Assembly (NCBI GenBank): GCA_031292755.1
Contig: JARLGM010000007.1
Coordinates: 28,533 to 92,532 of the forward strand
Source of the DNA: Candidatus Sulfopaludibacter sp.
GTDB taxonomy: Bacteria; Acidobacteriota; Terriglobia; Bryobacterales; Bryobacteraceae
Direction: 5' to 3'
Length of the DNA: 64,000 bases
Positions 13,101 through 21,106 of this stretch are shown piece by piece. Positions within the stretch are counted from its first letter, which is position 1. Each line of letters begins with the position of its first letter. The notes under the pieces were generated by a model. It was not told the DNA's origin. It was given only the letters and a program-made list of their open reading frames with translations, and made no database searches. The position numbers were made by a program, and so were the translations under genes.

Positions 13101-14226
13101 GATCTTCTCGGGTGTCAGCCCGGCCAACGTTACGGCGCAGCCTTTCATTGAGAACGCGCTCGGTGGAGCGGGTTCGGCTTACTGCAAAGGCTTCTCCAGT
13201 TGCACCTCCGCGGTGGCCAGCAATAACAAGACCCTCATCGGCGAAACCGCCGTTTCCGACTTGTGGAACGCCATGAGCAAAACTCCCGGCTGGACTCTGG
13301 GCCGGACCATGCTCAGCCAGGCGCTGCCCGGCGGAACGGTGGGCCAGGCCACCTCGGTCGGCATCAACTCCAGCCTGGGATGGGGCAATTACAACGCCGT
13401 GTTCGTCTCGCTGCATACCACCGACTGGCACGGTCTCACGGCTCTCTCCAACTTCACCTATGGAAGGTCGCTGGGAACGTCGCAGCTCGCGCAGTACAAC
13501 AGCTCCAGCACGCCGCTCTCGATCTACGACCTGGGTTCCAGCTACGGGCCGCAGAACTTCGACTTCAAGTTCCTCTACAACCTCTCGATGTACTACCAGC
13601 CTCCGGTATTCCGGGGCCAGAAAGGCATCGTGGGGCACCTCCTGGGCGGCTGGACCTTCTCGCCCATCTTCACCGCGCAAAGCGGCGCCGGTACCGCGGT
13701 TGGCTACAGCGAAGGCAGCGGCGCGGGGACCCAGGCCTTCGGTGAAGTAGCTACCGGGGCCTCTGTCGGTTCCACCTCGGAAGAAGCGGTCGGATTCAAG
13801 CCGTACACCGGCAACGTGTCAGCTTACTACAACATCTATGGCGGCAGCGGGACTAACATCTGGCAAGGCAACCAGAGCGTTGGCACCAAGACCTCCGGCA
13901 CCTACGGCATGAACATGTTCGCCAACCCGGCAGCGGTGTACGGCGAATTCCGTCCCTGCGTGCTTGGCTACGATTCAAGCTGCGGCGGTTACTTCAACCT
14001 GCGCGGCTTGCCCACCTGGAACGTCGATATGAACATCATCAAGGATATCGCCCTCTACAAGGAGCGGGTAGGGGCTCAGTTGTTCTTCCAGATTACGAAT
14101 ATCCTGAATCACTTCCAACCGAGTGGGGGCGGCCTGAGCCTTACCACGCCGCAGAGCTTTGGCCAGATCACAAATCAGGCCAACACGCCGCGAAATATGG
14201 AATTTGGAATCAGAGTCCATTTCTAG
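10162..14226 (+). CDS. Oar-like TonB-dependent outer-membrane receptor with carboxypeptidase-regulatory domain (paralog 1)
   Basis: 1354-aa outer-membrane protein. It has a signal peptide (residues 1-37, ending SGWAQ), then a carboxypeptidase-regulatory-like Ig fold (GTIAGQVTDEQNAAVPGTEV to about residue 125). A plug-like region follows (GNTLSGQSLLLLPNLGRDVTSL, YTLDGGNITDDMAG), then a long beta-barrel ending in the typical aromatic C-terminus (MEFGIRVHF). This family, abundant in Acidobacteria, is thought to import large oligosaccharides or other ligands with TonB-ExbBD energy. ATG 10162 is chosen because AGGGAGGGG lies just before it and it starts the signal peptide. It has its own promoter and terminator. 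It is clearly paralogous to the next gene along its whole length; for example both share DPRGIG and LGGDxxNTQGF segments. Ligand unknown. Confidence 0.9.
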   Translation: MKGSHAIARFRGNRVFASLPVPVLFLALGAASGWAQTSTVGTIAGQVTDEQNAAVPGTEVKMVDITTNAAQTTVSNDAGRYIFSSVNPGTYNVTFNKQGFSLYQVNAQKVDIGMALTLNAKLKIGATTTTVEVTASTGAELQTMNATVGNTLSGQSLLLLPNLGRDVTSLSVLQPAMTMSGFTAGSYNDANTYTLDGGNITDDMAGNTTGYQTNYSGLGGTQGGGIPSGVIPTPIESIEEFKVSVSNQTSDFNNSSGAQIQLATKRGSNQFHGALYEYYFDTAVGSANSWVNNHTPFSFGSQHLPYTPIISNHRNRFGGALGGELFPKDFLGKKWYFFANYEGMRFPNAGLYSKNVPSVLLRAGVIQVPDATGNNYVPYNLNPGPVTVGGVTYPSAICPAGACDPRGIGLNPIVNQIWSKQMPLPNNPLGGDTYNTQGFLGTIRTPQTANNYVMRIDHDFSDKWHWYMTYRDYKLVNLTSNQVDIGGVLPGATFGNPTPTAPRPQQPSAWTTGMTTSITPTVTNNFVFSYLRQFWQWGSDNGPAQLPGLGGALEIGTADSAAALIPYNVNTQNVRQRFWDGQDKMLKDDLTMIKGNHLFGFGGTYQRNFDYHSRTDNGAGVNNQISYLNNNSGFIWAQNGANPYIPASVPTSQLTTYEGLYAEVLGMLSSTQVMYTRSGSQLNLQPLGTSATDKSIIPTYATYFYDTWHAKPSLTVTYGLGWNLELPPYELNGNQVALVDSNNVPLVTTDYIAQRQLAALQGQSYTPQIGYTLVRNVGSGLKYPYNPFYGEFSPRASLAWNPHPTDGILGKVFGNGKTVVRGGWGRIFGRLNGVDLVLVPLLGPGLLQGVTCQNPLMNGTCGGSGVANPNTAFRIGTDGLKAPLAAASPTLSQPYYPGLGSNPETIDPDALDPHFRPDRTDNFTLTVQRELNQHMSLEVGYIGKILRNEYMLMNLDSVPYMTTLGGQSFAQAYSQMYQQLIFSGVSPANVTAQPFIENALGGAGSAYCKGFSSCTSAVASNNKTLIGETAVSDLWNAMSKTPGWTLGRTMLSQALPGGTVGQATSVGINSSLGWGNYNAVFVSLHTTDWHGLTALSNFTYGRSLGTSQLAQYNSSSTPLSIYDLGSSYGPQNFDFKFLYNLSMYYQPPVFRGQKGIVGHLLGGWTFSPIFTAQSGAGTAVGYSEGSGAGTQAFGEVATGASVGSTSEEAVGFKPYTGNVSAYYNIYGGSGTNIWQGNQSVGTKTSGTYGMNMFANPAAVYGEFRPCVLGYDSSCGGYFNLRGLPTWNVDMNIIKDIALYKERVGAQLFFQITNILNHFQPSGGGLSLTTPQSFGQITNQANTPRNMEFGIRVHF

Positions 14227-14256
14227 CGGATTCGTTCCAGTACTTCTCAACGCACA

Positions 14257-14287
14257 AACGGGGCCGGGAAGCCGGCTCCGTTTTTTT
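14257..14287 (+). terminator. Rho-independent terminator after TonB-receptor paralog 1
   Basis: An 11-bp stem (14257-14267 AACGGGGCCGG paired with 14272-14282 CCGGCTCCGTT, one G-U pair) with a four-base loop, running into seven T (14281-14287). Confidence 0.85.
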
Positions 14288-14363
14288 GGTGCCCCAAGCG
14301 CGGGACTTTCCCCGACGCGAACTGTAGAGTTCTCAAGCACTAATTAAAAACAATTATAAAAGC

Positions 14364-14393
14364 TTGACATCGGAGGTCTCAAGGCCATAAAAT
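14364..14393 (+). promoter_or_regulatory. Sigma-70 promoter of the second TonB-receptor gene
   Basis: Consensus -35 TTGACA (14364-14369), with CATAAA (14386-14391, spacer 16) or TAAAAT (14388-14393, spacer 18) as -10. It lies in an unusually AT-rich stretch. A leader of about 80 bases ends in GAGGGGGGATAC before the ATG at 14478. Confidence 0.6.
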
Positions 14394-14477
14394 CGGTCAA
14401 ATTTCGCTATATGTCCGTTCTGTAACGAGCGGCGTGTTGTTCGCGCCTGCGTAACCAATTTTGAGGGGGGATACAAA

Positions 14478-17400
14478 ATGAAATTCAGGAGTCGCCTCGG
14501 ATTTCGAGGTCTTGCTCGTCTAGTCGAGCTTTCCATGTGCCTGGCTGTGATGCTGGTGTTTGGCGTTTTCGGAGCATGGGCACAATCAACCGCAACAGGA
14601 ACTGTTTCCGGACAAGTCACCGACGCCCAAAAGGCTGCCGTGGCCGGAACCGAAGTGAAACTGGTCGATACTTCGACGAACACCGCACTCACGACGGTGA
14701 GTAACGACAACGGGCGTTATATTTTCCTCAACGTGAACCCGGGAAATTACAACATCTCGTTCAATAAGCCGGGTTTTTCGGTATACCAAGCTACTAATCA
14801 GCCGGTGAACGTGGGCCAGGTGCTCACCATTAACGCGCGGCTGGAAGTCGGGTCAACGACTACAACGGTGGAGGTCACCTCAGTCGTCGGGGCCGAGTTG
14901 CAGACCACCAACGCGACGGTGGGAACGACGCTCACCGGCACTTCGCTGCTGAACCTGCCGAACGTCGGCCGCGATGCGTCCACGTTCGCCATCTTCCAGC
15001 CCGGCGTATCGCCGGAAGGCAGCGTGGCTGGCGCCATGTACGACCAGAACACCTTCCAACTCGATGGCGGCAACAACCAGAACGATATGGACGGCAGCAA
15101 CAACGTCTATACCGGGAGCTACGCCTCCAACGGCGCGCCCACGGGCGCGGTGCCGACGCCCGTCGAGAGCATCGAGGAAATCAAGGTCAACACAGCCAAC
15201 CAGACGGCGGATTTCAACGGTTCCGAAGGCAGCCAGATCCAGATGGTGACCAAGCGCGGAACCAATCAGTGGCACGGCTCGGCGTACGAATACTACCTGG
15301 CGCCGAACGTCGCGGGCGCTAATACCTGGGACAGCAACCACACGCCCTTCGGCAACCAGGGCTTCACCCCGATTCCGATTACCCACTACAACCGGTTCGG
15401 CGCTTCTCTGGGCGGACAACTGATCCCCAAGAAAATACTCGGCGGCAAGACCTACTTCTTCGTCAACTACGAAGGCTTCCGCTTCAACCAGACGGCGATT
15501 ATCGACAAGCCGGTGCCTACCGCTCTGTTCCGCGCGGGCGTGATCCAGATCAACCAAGGTGGAAACTGGACGCCCTACAACCTGAATCCGAGCCCGGTGA
15601 CCGTGGGCGGGACGACTTATCCCGCGGCCGTGTGCCCCGGCGGTTTGTGCGACCCCCGCGGCATTGGCATGAACCCGGTCGTATCGGCGCTGTGGTCGAA
15701 GTACATGCCGCTCCCCAACGATCCGCTAGGTGGCGACCACTTCAATACCCAAGGCTTCCGCGGCAGCGTGCTGCTGCCCACCACGTCCAACAATTACGTA
15801 GCGCGTGTCGATCACGATTTCGGCGAGAAATGGCGCTTATTTGCCACCTATCGTGACTACGTTTACCGGCATACGACCACCAACCAGGTCGATCTGGGCG
15901 GCGCGATGCCGGGCGACACCCTGGGGCAGTATGCGGCGCTTTCCACGCGGCCGCAGGATCCCAGTTTCTGGGCAGCCGGGCTGACCACGAACATTACCCC
16001 CACCACCACCAACAGCTTCAACTTCAGCTACCTGCGCACGTATTGGGCGTGGGGCAGCGCACTGGCGCCGGCGCAATTGCCGGGACTTTCGGCCGGAGCG
16101 CTGGAGATCGGCGGCGAAAGTTCCAGCGCGCTGATTCCTTACAACGTGAATACGCAGAGCGTGCGCACGCGCTTCTGGGATGGCCAGGACAAGTCCCTCA
16201 AGGACGATCTCTCCATGATCAAGGGCAACCACCTGCTGACGGTGGGCGGCCTTTACGAGCGCAACTACGATTACCACCTGCGCACCGATAACGGCCAGGG
16301 CATCATGAACCAACTGGTGTATCAGATCGGCTCCGGTCCGGGTATCGCGTATTCGAACGCCTACGAGCCGACCGGTCTGCCGTCCAACCAGGTGGGCAAC
16401 TGGACCCGCCTGTACTCGCAGGCGCTGGGCATCGTGAACCAGCCGCAGGATCTGTACACGCGCAGCGGTGCCCAACTGACGTTGCAAGCACCGGGAACTC
16501 CGATGTTCGACCAAAGCGTCATTCCCTCGTACAACGTTTATTTCTCCGATACGTGGCACATCAAGCCGACTCTCACGCTGAGCTACGGCGTGGGTTACAC
16601 CGTGGAAATGCCGCCGTACGAATTGAACGGCAAGCAGGTTTCCCTCACGGACGCAAACTCCAACGCGATCTCCATCCAGAGCTATATGGATGCGCGAAAA
16701 GCCGCGGCATTGCAGGGCCAAGTCTACAATCCGACGCTCGGCTTCGCCACCGTGAGGAATGTCGCCGGGGGCGAGAAGTATCCGTATAATCCCTTCTATG
16801 ACGGCGTCAGCCCGCACGTGGCGGCAGCCTGGAATCCGAAGTTTGACAGCGGAATTCTCGGCAAGCTGTTCGGCAATGGTAAGACCGTGGTCCGCGGCGG
16901 TTACAACCGCATCTTCAGCCGTCTGAACGGTGTGGACCTGGTGCTGGTTCCGCTGCTCGGCACGGGTCTCGGCCAAGCCGTTTCCTGTATCGGCGCCAGC
17001 ATGACCGGCCAGTGTCTCGGCAATGGCGGCGTGAACCAGACGACGGCGTTCCGCATCGGAACGGACGGCAGAACGGCTCCTCTGCCGGCGGTTGGACAGA
17101 CGCTGCCGCAACCCTACATTCCCGGCATCGGCGGCAATGCCGCGGCCGGTTCGGGCTCGGCGCTCGATCCGAACTTCCGTCCGGCGCGCACCGACAACGT
17201 GACCGTCAGCATCCAGCGCGAGCTGATGCCGAAGGTGATCGTGGAGGCCGGCTACATCGGGCGCATCATCCGCAACGAATGGCAGCAGGTCAACGTTGAC
17301 GCTGTTCCGTATATGACCACCCTGGGCGGCCAGAGCTTCGCGCAGGCCTTCAACGCGATGTATTGGCCCATTACGGCCGGCGGTACACCAGCGCCTCAGC

Positions 17401-18476
17401 CATTCATCGAGAACGCGCTGGGCGGCGCAGGTTCGGCCTTCTGCAAGGGCTTCAGCAGTTGCACGGCAGCCGTTGCGGCCAATGGGACCATGAACAACCA
17501 GATCGCCACCACCAGCGTATACGATCTCTGGGCTACCCTGAACCGTACCAGCTCGTGGACTCTGGGACGCACGATGCCCAGCAGTTCCTCCGCGGCGATT
17601 CCGGCTGGGCAGATGTCGGCCCTCTACCTCCAGGGCAGCACGGGCTTCGGGAACTATAACGCTGCCTATGCTACGCTGACCACGCAGGGCTGGCACGGCC
17701 TTACCACCCGCGCCAACTTCACCTGGGGCCGCGCGCTCGGTACCGGCAACCAGGTCCAGGCTTCCAGTTCCTACACGGTGCAGGATCCCTGGAACATGCA
17801 AGCTATGTACGGGCCGCAGTTCTACGACTACAAATTCCTCTTCAACATGAGCATGGTGTGGGACGACCCCTTCTACCGGGGCCAGAAGGGAATCATCGGG
17901 CACCTGCTGGGCGGCTGGACCATCGCTCCGATCTTCACGGCCCGCGGCGGAGCACCGCTGTTCACCAATAACCTGAACGGCGATTGCCAGTCGTTCGGCG
18001 AGACCAACTGCTCGACTGGCAGCACCACCGATGGCGCGGTCCTGGCGGCCAGGTACACCGGCGGCACTTCCGCGCTCTATAACCAGAATGTGCCGGACAG
18101 TGCTAGTGGCGCCGGCACCGGCTCGAATTACGCCAACGGCGGCGTGGGAACGCAAATGTTCTCCAACCCCGCGCAGGTCTACAGCGAATTCCGCAACTGC
18201 GTGCTCGGCTACGACACCAATTGCGGCGCGCAGGTAGCAGGCGGCATCCGCTCGATGCCTTTTTGGAACCTGGATGCCACTATTGCCAAGGACATCGGCA
18301 TCTGGAAGGAAGGACGGGTCGGCGCGACTATGACCTTCCAGTTCACCAACATCCTCAACCACGTGCAACTCGGCGATCCGGGGATGGATATCAGCAATCC
18401 GTCCGGCTTCGGCGTGTTGGGCGGCCAGGTCAACACTCCGCGCCAGGTGGAATTCGGCCTCCGCGTCCACTTCTAA
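14478..18476 (+). CDS. Oar-like TonB-dependent outer-membrane receptor with carboxypeptidase-regulatory domain (paralog 2)
   Basis: 1332-aa outer-membrane protein with the same plan as its upstream neighbour: signal peptide ending GAWAQ, regulatory Ig-like domain (GTVSGQVTDAQKAAVAGTEV), plug (GTTLTGTSLLNLPNVGRD, FQLDGGNNQNDMDG), long beta-barrel and C-terminal EFGLRVHF. Large blocks are nearly identical to paralog 1 (FIENALGGAGSA then CKGFSSCT; GKTVVRGG; RLNGVDLVLVPLLG), which shows tandem duplication and then divergence, mostly in loop segments. A strong ribosome-binding site (GAGGGGGG) lies nine bases before the ATG. It has its own promoter and terminator, so the two copies can be controlled separately. 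Transport ligand unknown; oligosaccharide uptake is the family expectation. Confidence 0.9.
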   Translation: MKFRSRLGFRGLARLVELSMCLAVMLVFGVFGAWAQSTATGTVSGQVTDAQKAAVAGTEVKLVDTSTNTALTTVSNDNGRYIFLNVNPGNYNISFNKPGFSVYQATNQPVNVGQVLTINARLEVGSTTTTVEVTSVVGAELQTTNATVGTTLTGTSLLNLPNVGRDASTFAIFQPGVSPEGSVAGAMYDQNTFQLDGGNNQNDMDGSNNVYTGSYASNGAPTGAVPTPVESIEEIKVNTANQTADFNGSEGSQIQMVTKRGTNQWHGSAYEYYLAPNVAGANTWDSNHTPFGNQGFTPIPITHYNRFGASLGGQLIPKKILGGKTYFFVNYEGFRFNQTAIIDKPVPTALFRAGVIQINQGGNWTPYNLNPSPVTVGGTTYPAAVCPGGLCDPRGIGMNPVVSALWSKYMPLPNDPLGGDHFNTQGFRGSVLLPTTSNNYVARVDHDFGEKWRLFATYRDYVYRHTTTNQVDLGGAMPGDTLGQYAALSTRPQDPSFWAAGLTTNITPTTTNSFNFSYLRTYWAWGSALAPAQLPGLSAGALEIGGESSSALIPYNVNTQSVRTRFWDGQDKSLKDDLSMIKGNHLLTVGGLYERNYDYHLRTDNGQGIMNQLVYQIGSGPGIAYSNAYEPTGLPSNQVGNWTRLYSQALGIVNQPQDLYTRSGAQLTLQAPGTPMFDQSVIPSYNVYFSDTWHIKPTLTLSYGVGYTVEMPPYELNGKQVSLTDANSNAISIQSYMDARKAAALQGQVYNPTLGFATVRNVAGGEKYPYNPFYDGVSPHVAAAWNPKFDSGILGKLFGNGKTVVRGGYNRIFSRLNGVDLVLVPLLGTGLGQAVSCIGASMTGQCLGNGGVNQTTAFRIGTDGRTAPLPAVGQTLPQPYIPGIGGNAAAGSGSALDPNFRPARTDNVTVSIQRELMPKVIVEAGYIGRIIRNEWQQVNVDAVPYMTTLGGQSFAQAFNAMYWPITAGGTPAPQPFIENALGGAGSAFCKGFSSCTAAVAANGTMNNQIATTSVYDLWATLNRTSSWTLGRTMPSSSSAAIPAGQMSALYLQGSTGFGNYNAAYATLTTQGWHGLTTRANFTWGRALGTGNQVQASSSYTVQDPWNMQAMYGPQFYDYKFLFNMSMVWDDPFYRGQKGIIGHLLGGWTIAPIFTARGGAPLFTNNLNGDCQSFGETNCSTGSTTDGAVLAARYTGGTSALYNQNVPDSASGAGTGSNYANGGVGTQMFSNPAQVYSEFRNCVLGYDTNCGAQVAGGIRSMPFWNLDATIAKDIGIWKEGRVGATMTFQFTNILNHVQLGDPGMDISNPSGFGVLGGQVNTPRQVEFGLRVHF

Positions 18477-18493
18477 TACCCGGTATCGGCAGT

Positions 18494-18527
18494 AAAAAGG
18501 CGCGTCCTTCGGGATGCGCCTTTTTTT
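18494..18527. terminator. Bidirectional terminator between TonB-receptor paralog 2 and vapC
   Basis: A hairpin AAAAAGGCGCGTCC-TTC-GGGATGCGCCTTTTT, with A-run and T-run on opposite sides, capped by a C(UUCG)G-type loop. It works on both strands and serves the convergent genes; the vapC stop codon (18528-18526) lies within the T-tract. Confidence 0.85.
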
Positions 18528-18954
18528 ATTTCACGGGGTTGAACCAGCGCAGGCCAGCGAAGCGAGAGAAATCGGCATCGGCAGAGACTAGTTCGGCATC
18601 GTACTCGATGGCCAATGCGGCGAGGTGGGCGTCGGTAGTGAGGTTGCCCGCGGTCCCCAGATGATTCAGAAGATCGAAGAGGATTTCGGCGTGACGCTCG
18701 CCGGGCGTTACGATCTGAACGTCGGGATGAGCCAGCCAGGTGCGGACCGCTTTGACGGAATCCGTTACGGTCATCGGCTTCCGAAGAATCCGGCGATGCG
18801 TCATGATACGAATGAACCCCAGAACCACGAGCCACGGCATCCCTACCGCGTGGGTTCCCGATAATGTGTCTTCCCACCAGGCCCGAGCGCCCTTGTGGTT
18901 GGGCGCGTCGGCGTCGTACGCGTACACCAGGATGTTGATGTCGGGTACCTGCAT
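18526..18954 (-). CDS. vapC: VapC-type PIN-domain toxin ribonuclease
   Basis: 142-aa PIN-domain protein, the toxin of a type II toxin-antitoxin pair. It is expected to cleave specific RNAs (often tRNA) using a Mg-binding acidic cluster. The first conserved Asp is in PDINILVYAYD (residues 4-14). Further acidic residues are in GERHAEILFDLL, TTDAHLAALAIEY and SADADFSRF, and the C-terminus is the usual GLRWFNP. It lies five bases downstream of vapB in the same operon and ends in a shared bidirectional terminator. Confidence 0.93.
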   Translation of the reverse strand: MQVPDINILVYAYDADAPNHKGARAWWEDTLSGTHAVGMPWLVVLGFIRIMTHRRILRKPMTVTDSVKAVRTWLAHPDVQIVTPGERHAEILFDLLNHLGTAGNLTTDAHLAALAIEYDAELVSADADFSRFAGLRWFNPVK

Positions 18955-18959
18955 GAGCT

Positions 18960-19220
18960 CTATTTAGATGCCTTCCTGAGGAACTCTTCCACCTCCAACT
19001 CATCCACGAGTTGGTTCAATCGGTTCGGATCGATGCCAGGCAGGAAGCCCCCCGAATGAATCGGCTCCACCTTGAATTTGGGAACCGGCGGCTTGCCGGT
19101 ATTGGCCAGGCCGGAGCGCAGGGCGTCGTTCACCGCCTGCTTCATGGTCACCTTACGCCGCGCCATGACGCGCTTCAGCTTGAGCGCCACGTCCGGATCG
19201 AGTGTTAATGTGGTACGCAT
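18960..19220 (-). CDS. vapB: VapB-type ribbon-helix-helix antitoxin
   Basis: 86-aa protein whose N-terminus (MRTTLTLDPDVALKLKRVM, then KVTMKQAVNDALRSGL) is a MetJ/Arc-type ribbon-helix-helix DNA-binding unit. The C-terminal tail, with an acidic segment VDELEVEEFLRKASK, is the likely toxin-neutralising part. It is first in the operon and followed after five bases by vapC. It probably represses its own promoter through the palindrome at 19226-19251. Confidence 0.9.
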   Translation of the reverse strand: MRTTLTLDPDVALKLKRVMARRKVTMKQAVNDALRSGLANTGKPPVPKFKVEPIHSGGFLPGIDPNRLNQLVDELEVEEFLRKASK

Positions 19221-19225
19221 AAGAA

Positions 19226-19251
19226 CATCATAATACGTCTCGATATTGATG
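19226..19251. promoter_or_regulatory. Putative vapBC promoter/operator palindrome
   Basis: On the vapB strand an imperfect inverted repeat CATCAATATCG-AGA-CGTATTATGATG lies just upstream of the vapB ATG. It contains TATTAT (19235-19230) as a likely -10. A second small repeat GATG-TCTAAG-CATC is adjacent (19248-19261). The position fits autoregulation by the RHH antitoxin; this is inference. Confidence 0.45.
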
Positions 19252-19309
19252 CTTAGACATCAAACGCGGTTTCTTCGCGCCGGCAGCCTGTGAGATAATC
19301 TTCCCTGCT

Positions 19310-20140
19310 ATGCGAGCATTTCTTTCCGCGGCTCTGTTAGCCGCCGTCGCTTTTGCCCAGCCGCCCCAATTCGGACGCGGGGGTGGCAGCGAGACGATGC
19401 GACAAGCCAACCAACTCGATCTGGAAGGCAAAGGCGCCGAGGCCCGCGCGCTGTTCCAGAAGGAGATCGATAGCGCCGCCACTCCCGCGGCCAAGGCCAA
19501 TGCGCAGCGCGCCATGGCGATGTCCTGGGCCTTCGAAGGCAACTGCAAAAAGACCGGCGAGTACGAGCAGATGGTGATCGATTACTGGGTCACGCGCGAA
19601 AGCGCCGAGCCGCACAACGCCTTTTACCAGGAAGGCGAGATGGCCGACGAAGCCGCGCGCGTCTGCATCGATGCCGGCGACCTGGACGCCGCGGCGCAAT
19701 GGTACAAGAAAGGCCACGACCTCGGCATCAAGGAGCCCGACGCTCCGGCCGATCGCAAGCTCCTGTGGGACTATCGCTGGCAGCACGCCGAGGCCCGCAT
19801 CGCGGCGCGCCGCGGGAATCGCGCCGAGGCCGAACAACACATCGCCGCCGCCCGCGCCGATCTCGACAAAATGACCGGCCTCAAGGCGCAGCAGGAGGCG
19901 TTCTTTCCCTACCTGACGGGCTACGTGGCGCTCTACCTGGGGGACTACCAGAAGGCCCTGGCGGACCTGCAGAAAGCCAATCAGAACGATGTGTTCATTC
20001 AGTGTCTGCTGGGCATGACTTACGAAAAGCTGGGTGAGAAGGAGAAGGCCATGGAGTGTTACAAAAAGGCCTTTGCCACCAACGGGCACAATCCGCCGGC
20101 GGCGTTTGCCAAGCCCTTCGCGAGGAAGAAAATTGGTTAA
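19310..20140 (+). CDS. Exported tetratricopeptide-repeat protein
   Basis: 276-aa protein with a short signal peptide (MRAFLSAALLAAVAFAQ) followed by TPR-like helical pairs: ETMRQANQLDLEGKGAEARALF, DAGDLDAAAQWYKKGHDLG, RGNRAEAEQHIAAARADL, YLGDYQKALADLQKAN and GEKEKAMECYKKAF. TPR arrays serve as protein-protein scaffolds; the partner is unknown. A GATAAT hexamer at 19294-19299 could be a -10 placed close to the ATG. The stop codon overlaps the TTG start of the FKBP-DinB gene, so the two are probably co-translated and may act together in the periplasm. Confidence 0.75.
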   Translation: MRAFLSAALLAAVAFAQPPQFGRGGGSETMRQANQLDLEGKGAEARALFQKEIDSAATPAAKANAQRAMAMSWAFEGNCKKTGEYEQMVIDYWVTRESAEPHNAFYQEGEMADEAARVCIDAGDLDAAAQWYKKGHDLGIKEPDAPADRKLLWDYRWQHAEARIAARRGNRAEAEQHIAAARADLDKMTGLKAQQEAFFPYLTGYVALYLGDYQKALADLQKANQNDVFIQCLLGMTYEKLGEKEKAMECYKKAFATNGHNPPAAFAKPFARKKIG

Positions 20141-21104
20141 GTATCCCGTCAAAACACCGCTTGCTGACGCGCGCGGCTCAGATCGGAGCCGCGAACGTGA
20201 GAGAGCGGCCTTCGCAAAACGCCTGGCGGCCATCTGTGCGGCGTTATTCTCACCCTGTCTCTACGCCCAGATGCCGGAAGTCGCCGGCAAGGTGGTGGAC
20301 GCCGCGATCTACCGCTATATCGACATCCAGCAAGGCACGGGCGAGCCCGCCAAGCCCGGCCAGGAATACACCGTTCATTACACCGGCTGGCTGCACGACG
20401 GAACCAAATTCGATTCGTCCGTGGGCAAAGATCCGCTCCAATTCATTCAGGGCCGCCGGCAGGTGATCGCCGGCTTTGATGTGGGCTTCGAAGGCATGAA
20501 GGTGGGAGGCAAGCGCCGCCTCTTCATCCCTTACCAGTTCGCTTATGGCGAGCAGGGCAGGCGCTCCATTCCGCCCAAGGCCGAGCTGATTTTCGATGTG
20601 GAACTGGTGGCCGTGAAGGATGTGCCGCCCGCGCCCCCCGCGGCACGCGATCTGCTCCAGCCTTTCACGGAACTCGAAAGCAAGGTGATGGCGCTGGCCA
20701 AGGCCGTCCCCGAAGAGAAGTACGCCTGGCGTCCCGGACCCGGCGTGCGCTCCTTCAAGGAAGTGATGCTGCACATTGCCTACGGCAACCGCCTCATGCT
20801 GAATATCGCTGACGGCGTGGACCTGAAAGAGATCGAAAAGCAGATCGAGAGTAATGCCAAGGAGGAAGGCGACACGCTCACCAAGGACCAGGTGATCGCC
20901 AGGCTGACGGACGGATTCGCCATCATCCGGGAGGCCCTGGAAAGCGCCAACAATGCCACTTTGAGCCGCGACGTGCAGTTCTTCCAGACCGCCACCACGC
21001 GGCGCGGAGTCCTGACCTTTGTCGATACGCACATCGCCGAACATCTGGGCCAGGCGATCGCCTATGCGCGCATGAACGGCATCGTGCCGCCCTGGTCAAA
21101 CTGA
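20133..21104 (+). CDS. Exported FKBP-type peptidyl-prolyl isomerase fused to a DinB-like domain
   Basis: 323-aa two-domain protein. After an N-terminal extension and hydrophobic signal (AAICAALFSPCLYAQ), the FKBP domain runs from about residue 50 to 160 (EYTVHYTGWLHDGTKFDSS, VIAGFDVGFEGMKVGGKR, IPPKAELIFDVEL). It catalyses cis-trans proline isomerisation. The C-terminal 150 residues are a DinB-type four-helix bundle (LLQPFTELESKVMALAKAVP, HIAYGNRL, FVDTHIAEHLGQAIAYARMNG) with potential metal-binding histidines. TTG 20133 is the preferred start: it has a good ribosome-binding site (GAGGAAG, 20122-20128) and overlaps the TPR stop. The n-region of the signal is encoded by a palindromic repeat (20172-20193). 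Domain calls are firm; the start and the role of the fusion are inferred. Confidence 0.82.
   Translation: MVKYPVKTPLADARGSDRSRERERAAFAKRLAAICAALFSPCLYAQMPEVAGKVVDAAIYRYIDIQQGTGEPAKPGQEYTVHYTGWLHDGTKFDSSVGKDPLQFIQGRRQVIAGFDVGFEGMKVGGKRRLFIPYQFAYGEQGRRSIPPKAELIFDVELVAVKDVPPAPPAARDLLQPFTELESKVMALAKAVPEEKYAWRPGPGVRSFKEVMLHIAYGNRLMLNIADGVDLKEIEKQIESNAKEEGDTLTKDQVIARLTDGFAIIREALESANNATLSRDVQFFQTATTRRGVLTFVDTHIAEHLGQAIAYARMNGIVPPWSN
20172..20193. repeat. REP-like palindrome inside the FKBP-DinB leader
   Basis: Perfect 8-bp inverted repeat CGCGGCTC-AGATCG-GAGCCGCG in a GC-rich element (about 20161-20205). Translated in frame it gives LADARGSDRSRERE, which is unlike a signal peptide n-region. It looks like a small extragenic repeat captured by the coding sequence. 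No other copy is visible in the window. Confidence 0.55.
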
Positions 21105-21106
21105 CC

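Noticed and set aside
12553..13680. 375-codon minus-strand frame inside TonB-receptor paralog 1
   Set aside because: Antisense shadow with no ribosome-binding site or family resemblance.
15837..18470. 877-codon open frame antisense to TonB-receptor paralog 2
   Set aside because: It mirrors a strongly supported receptor gene in GC-rich DNA; composition is His/Arg/Ala-rich with no family motif or ribosome-binding site.
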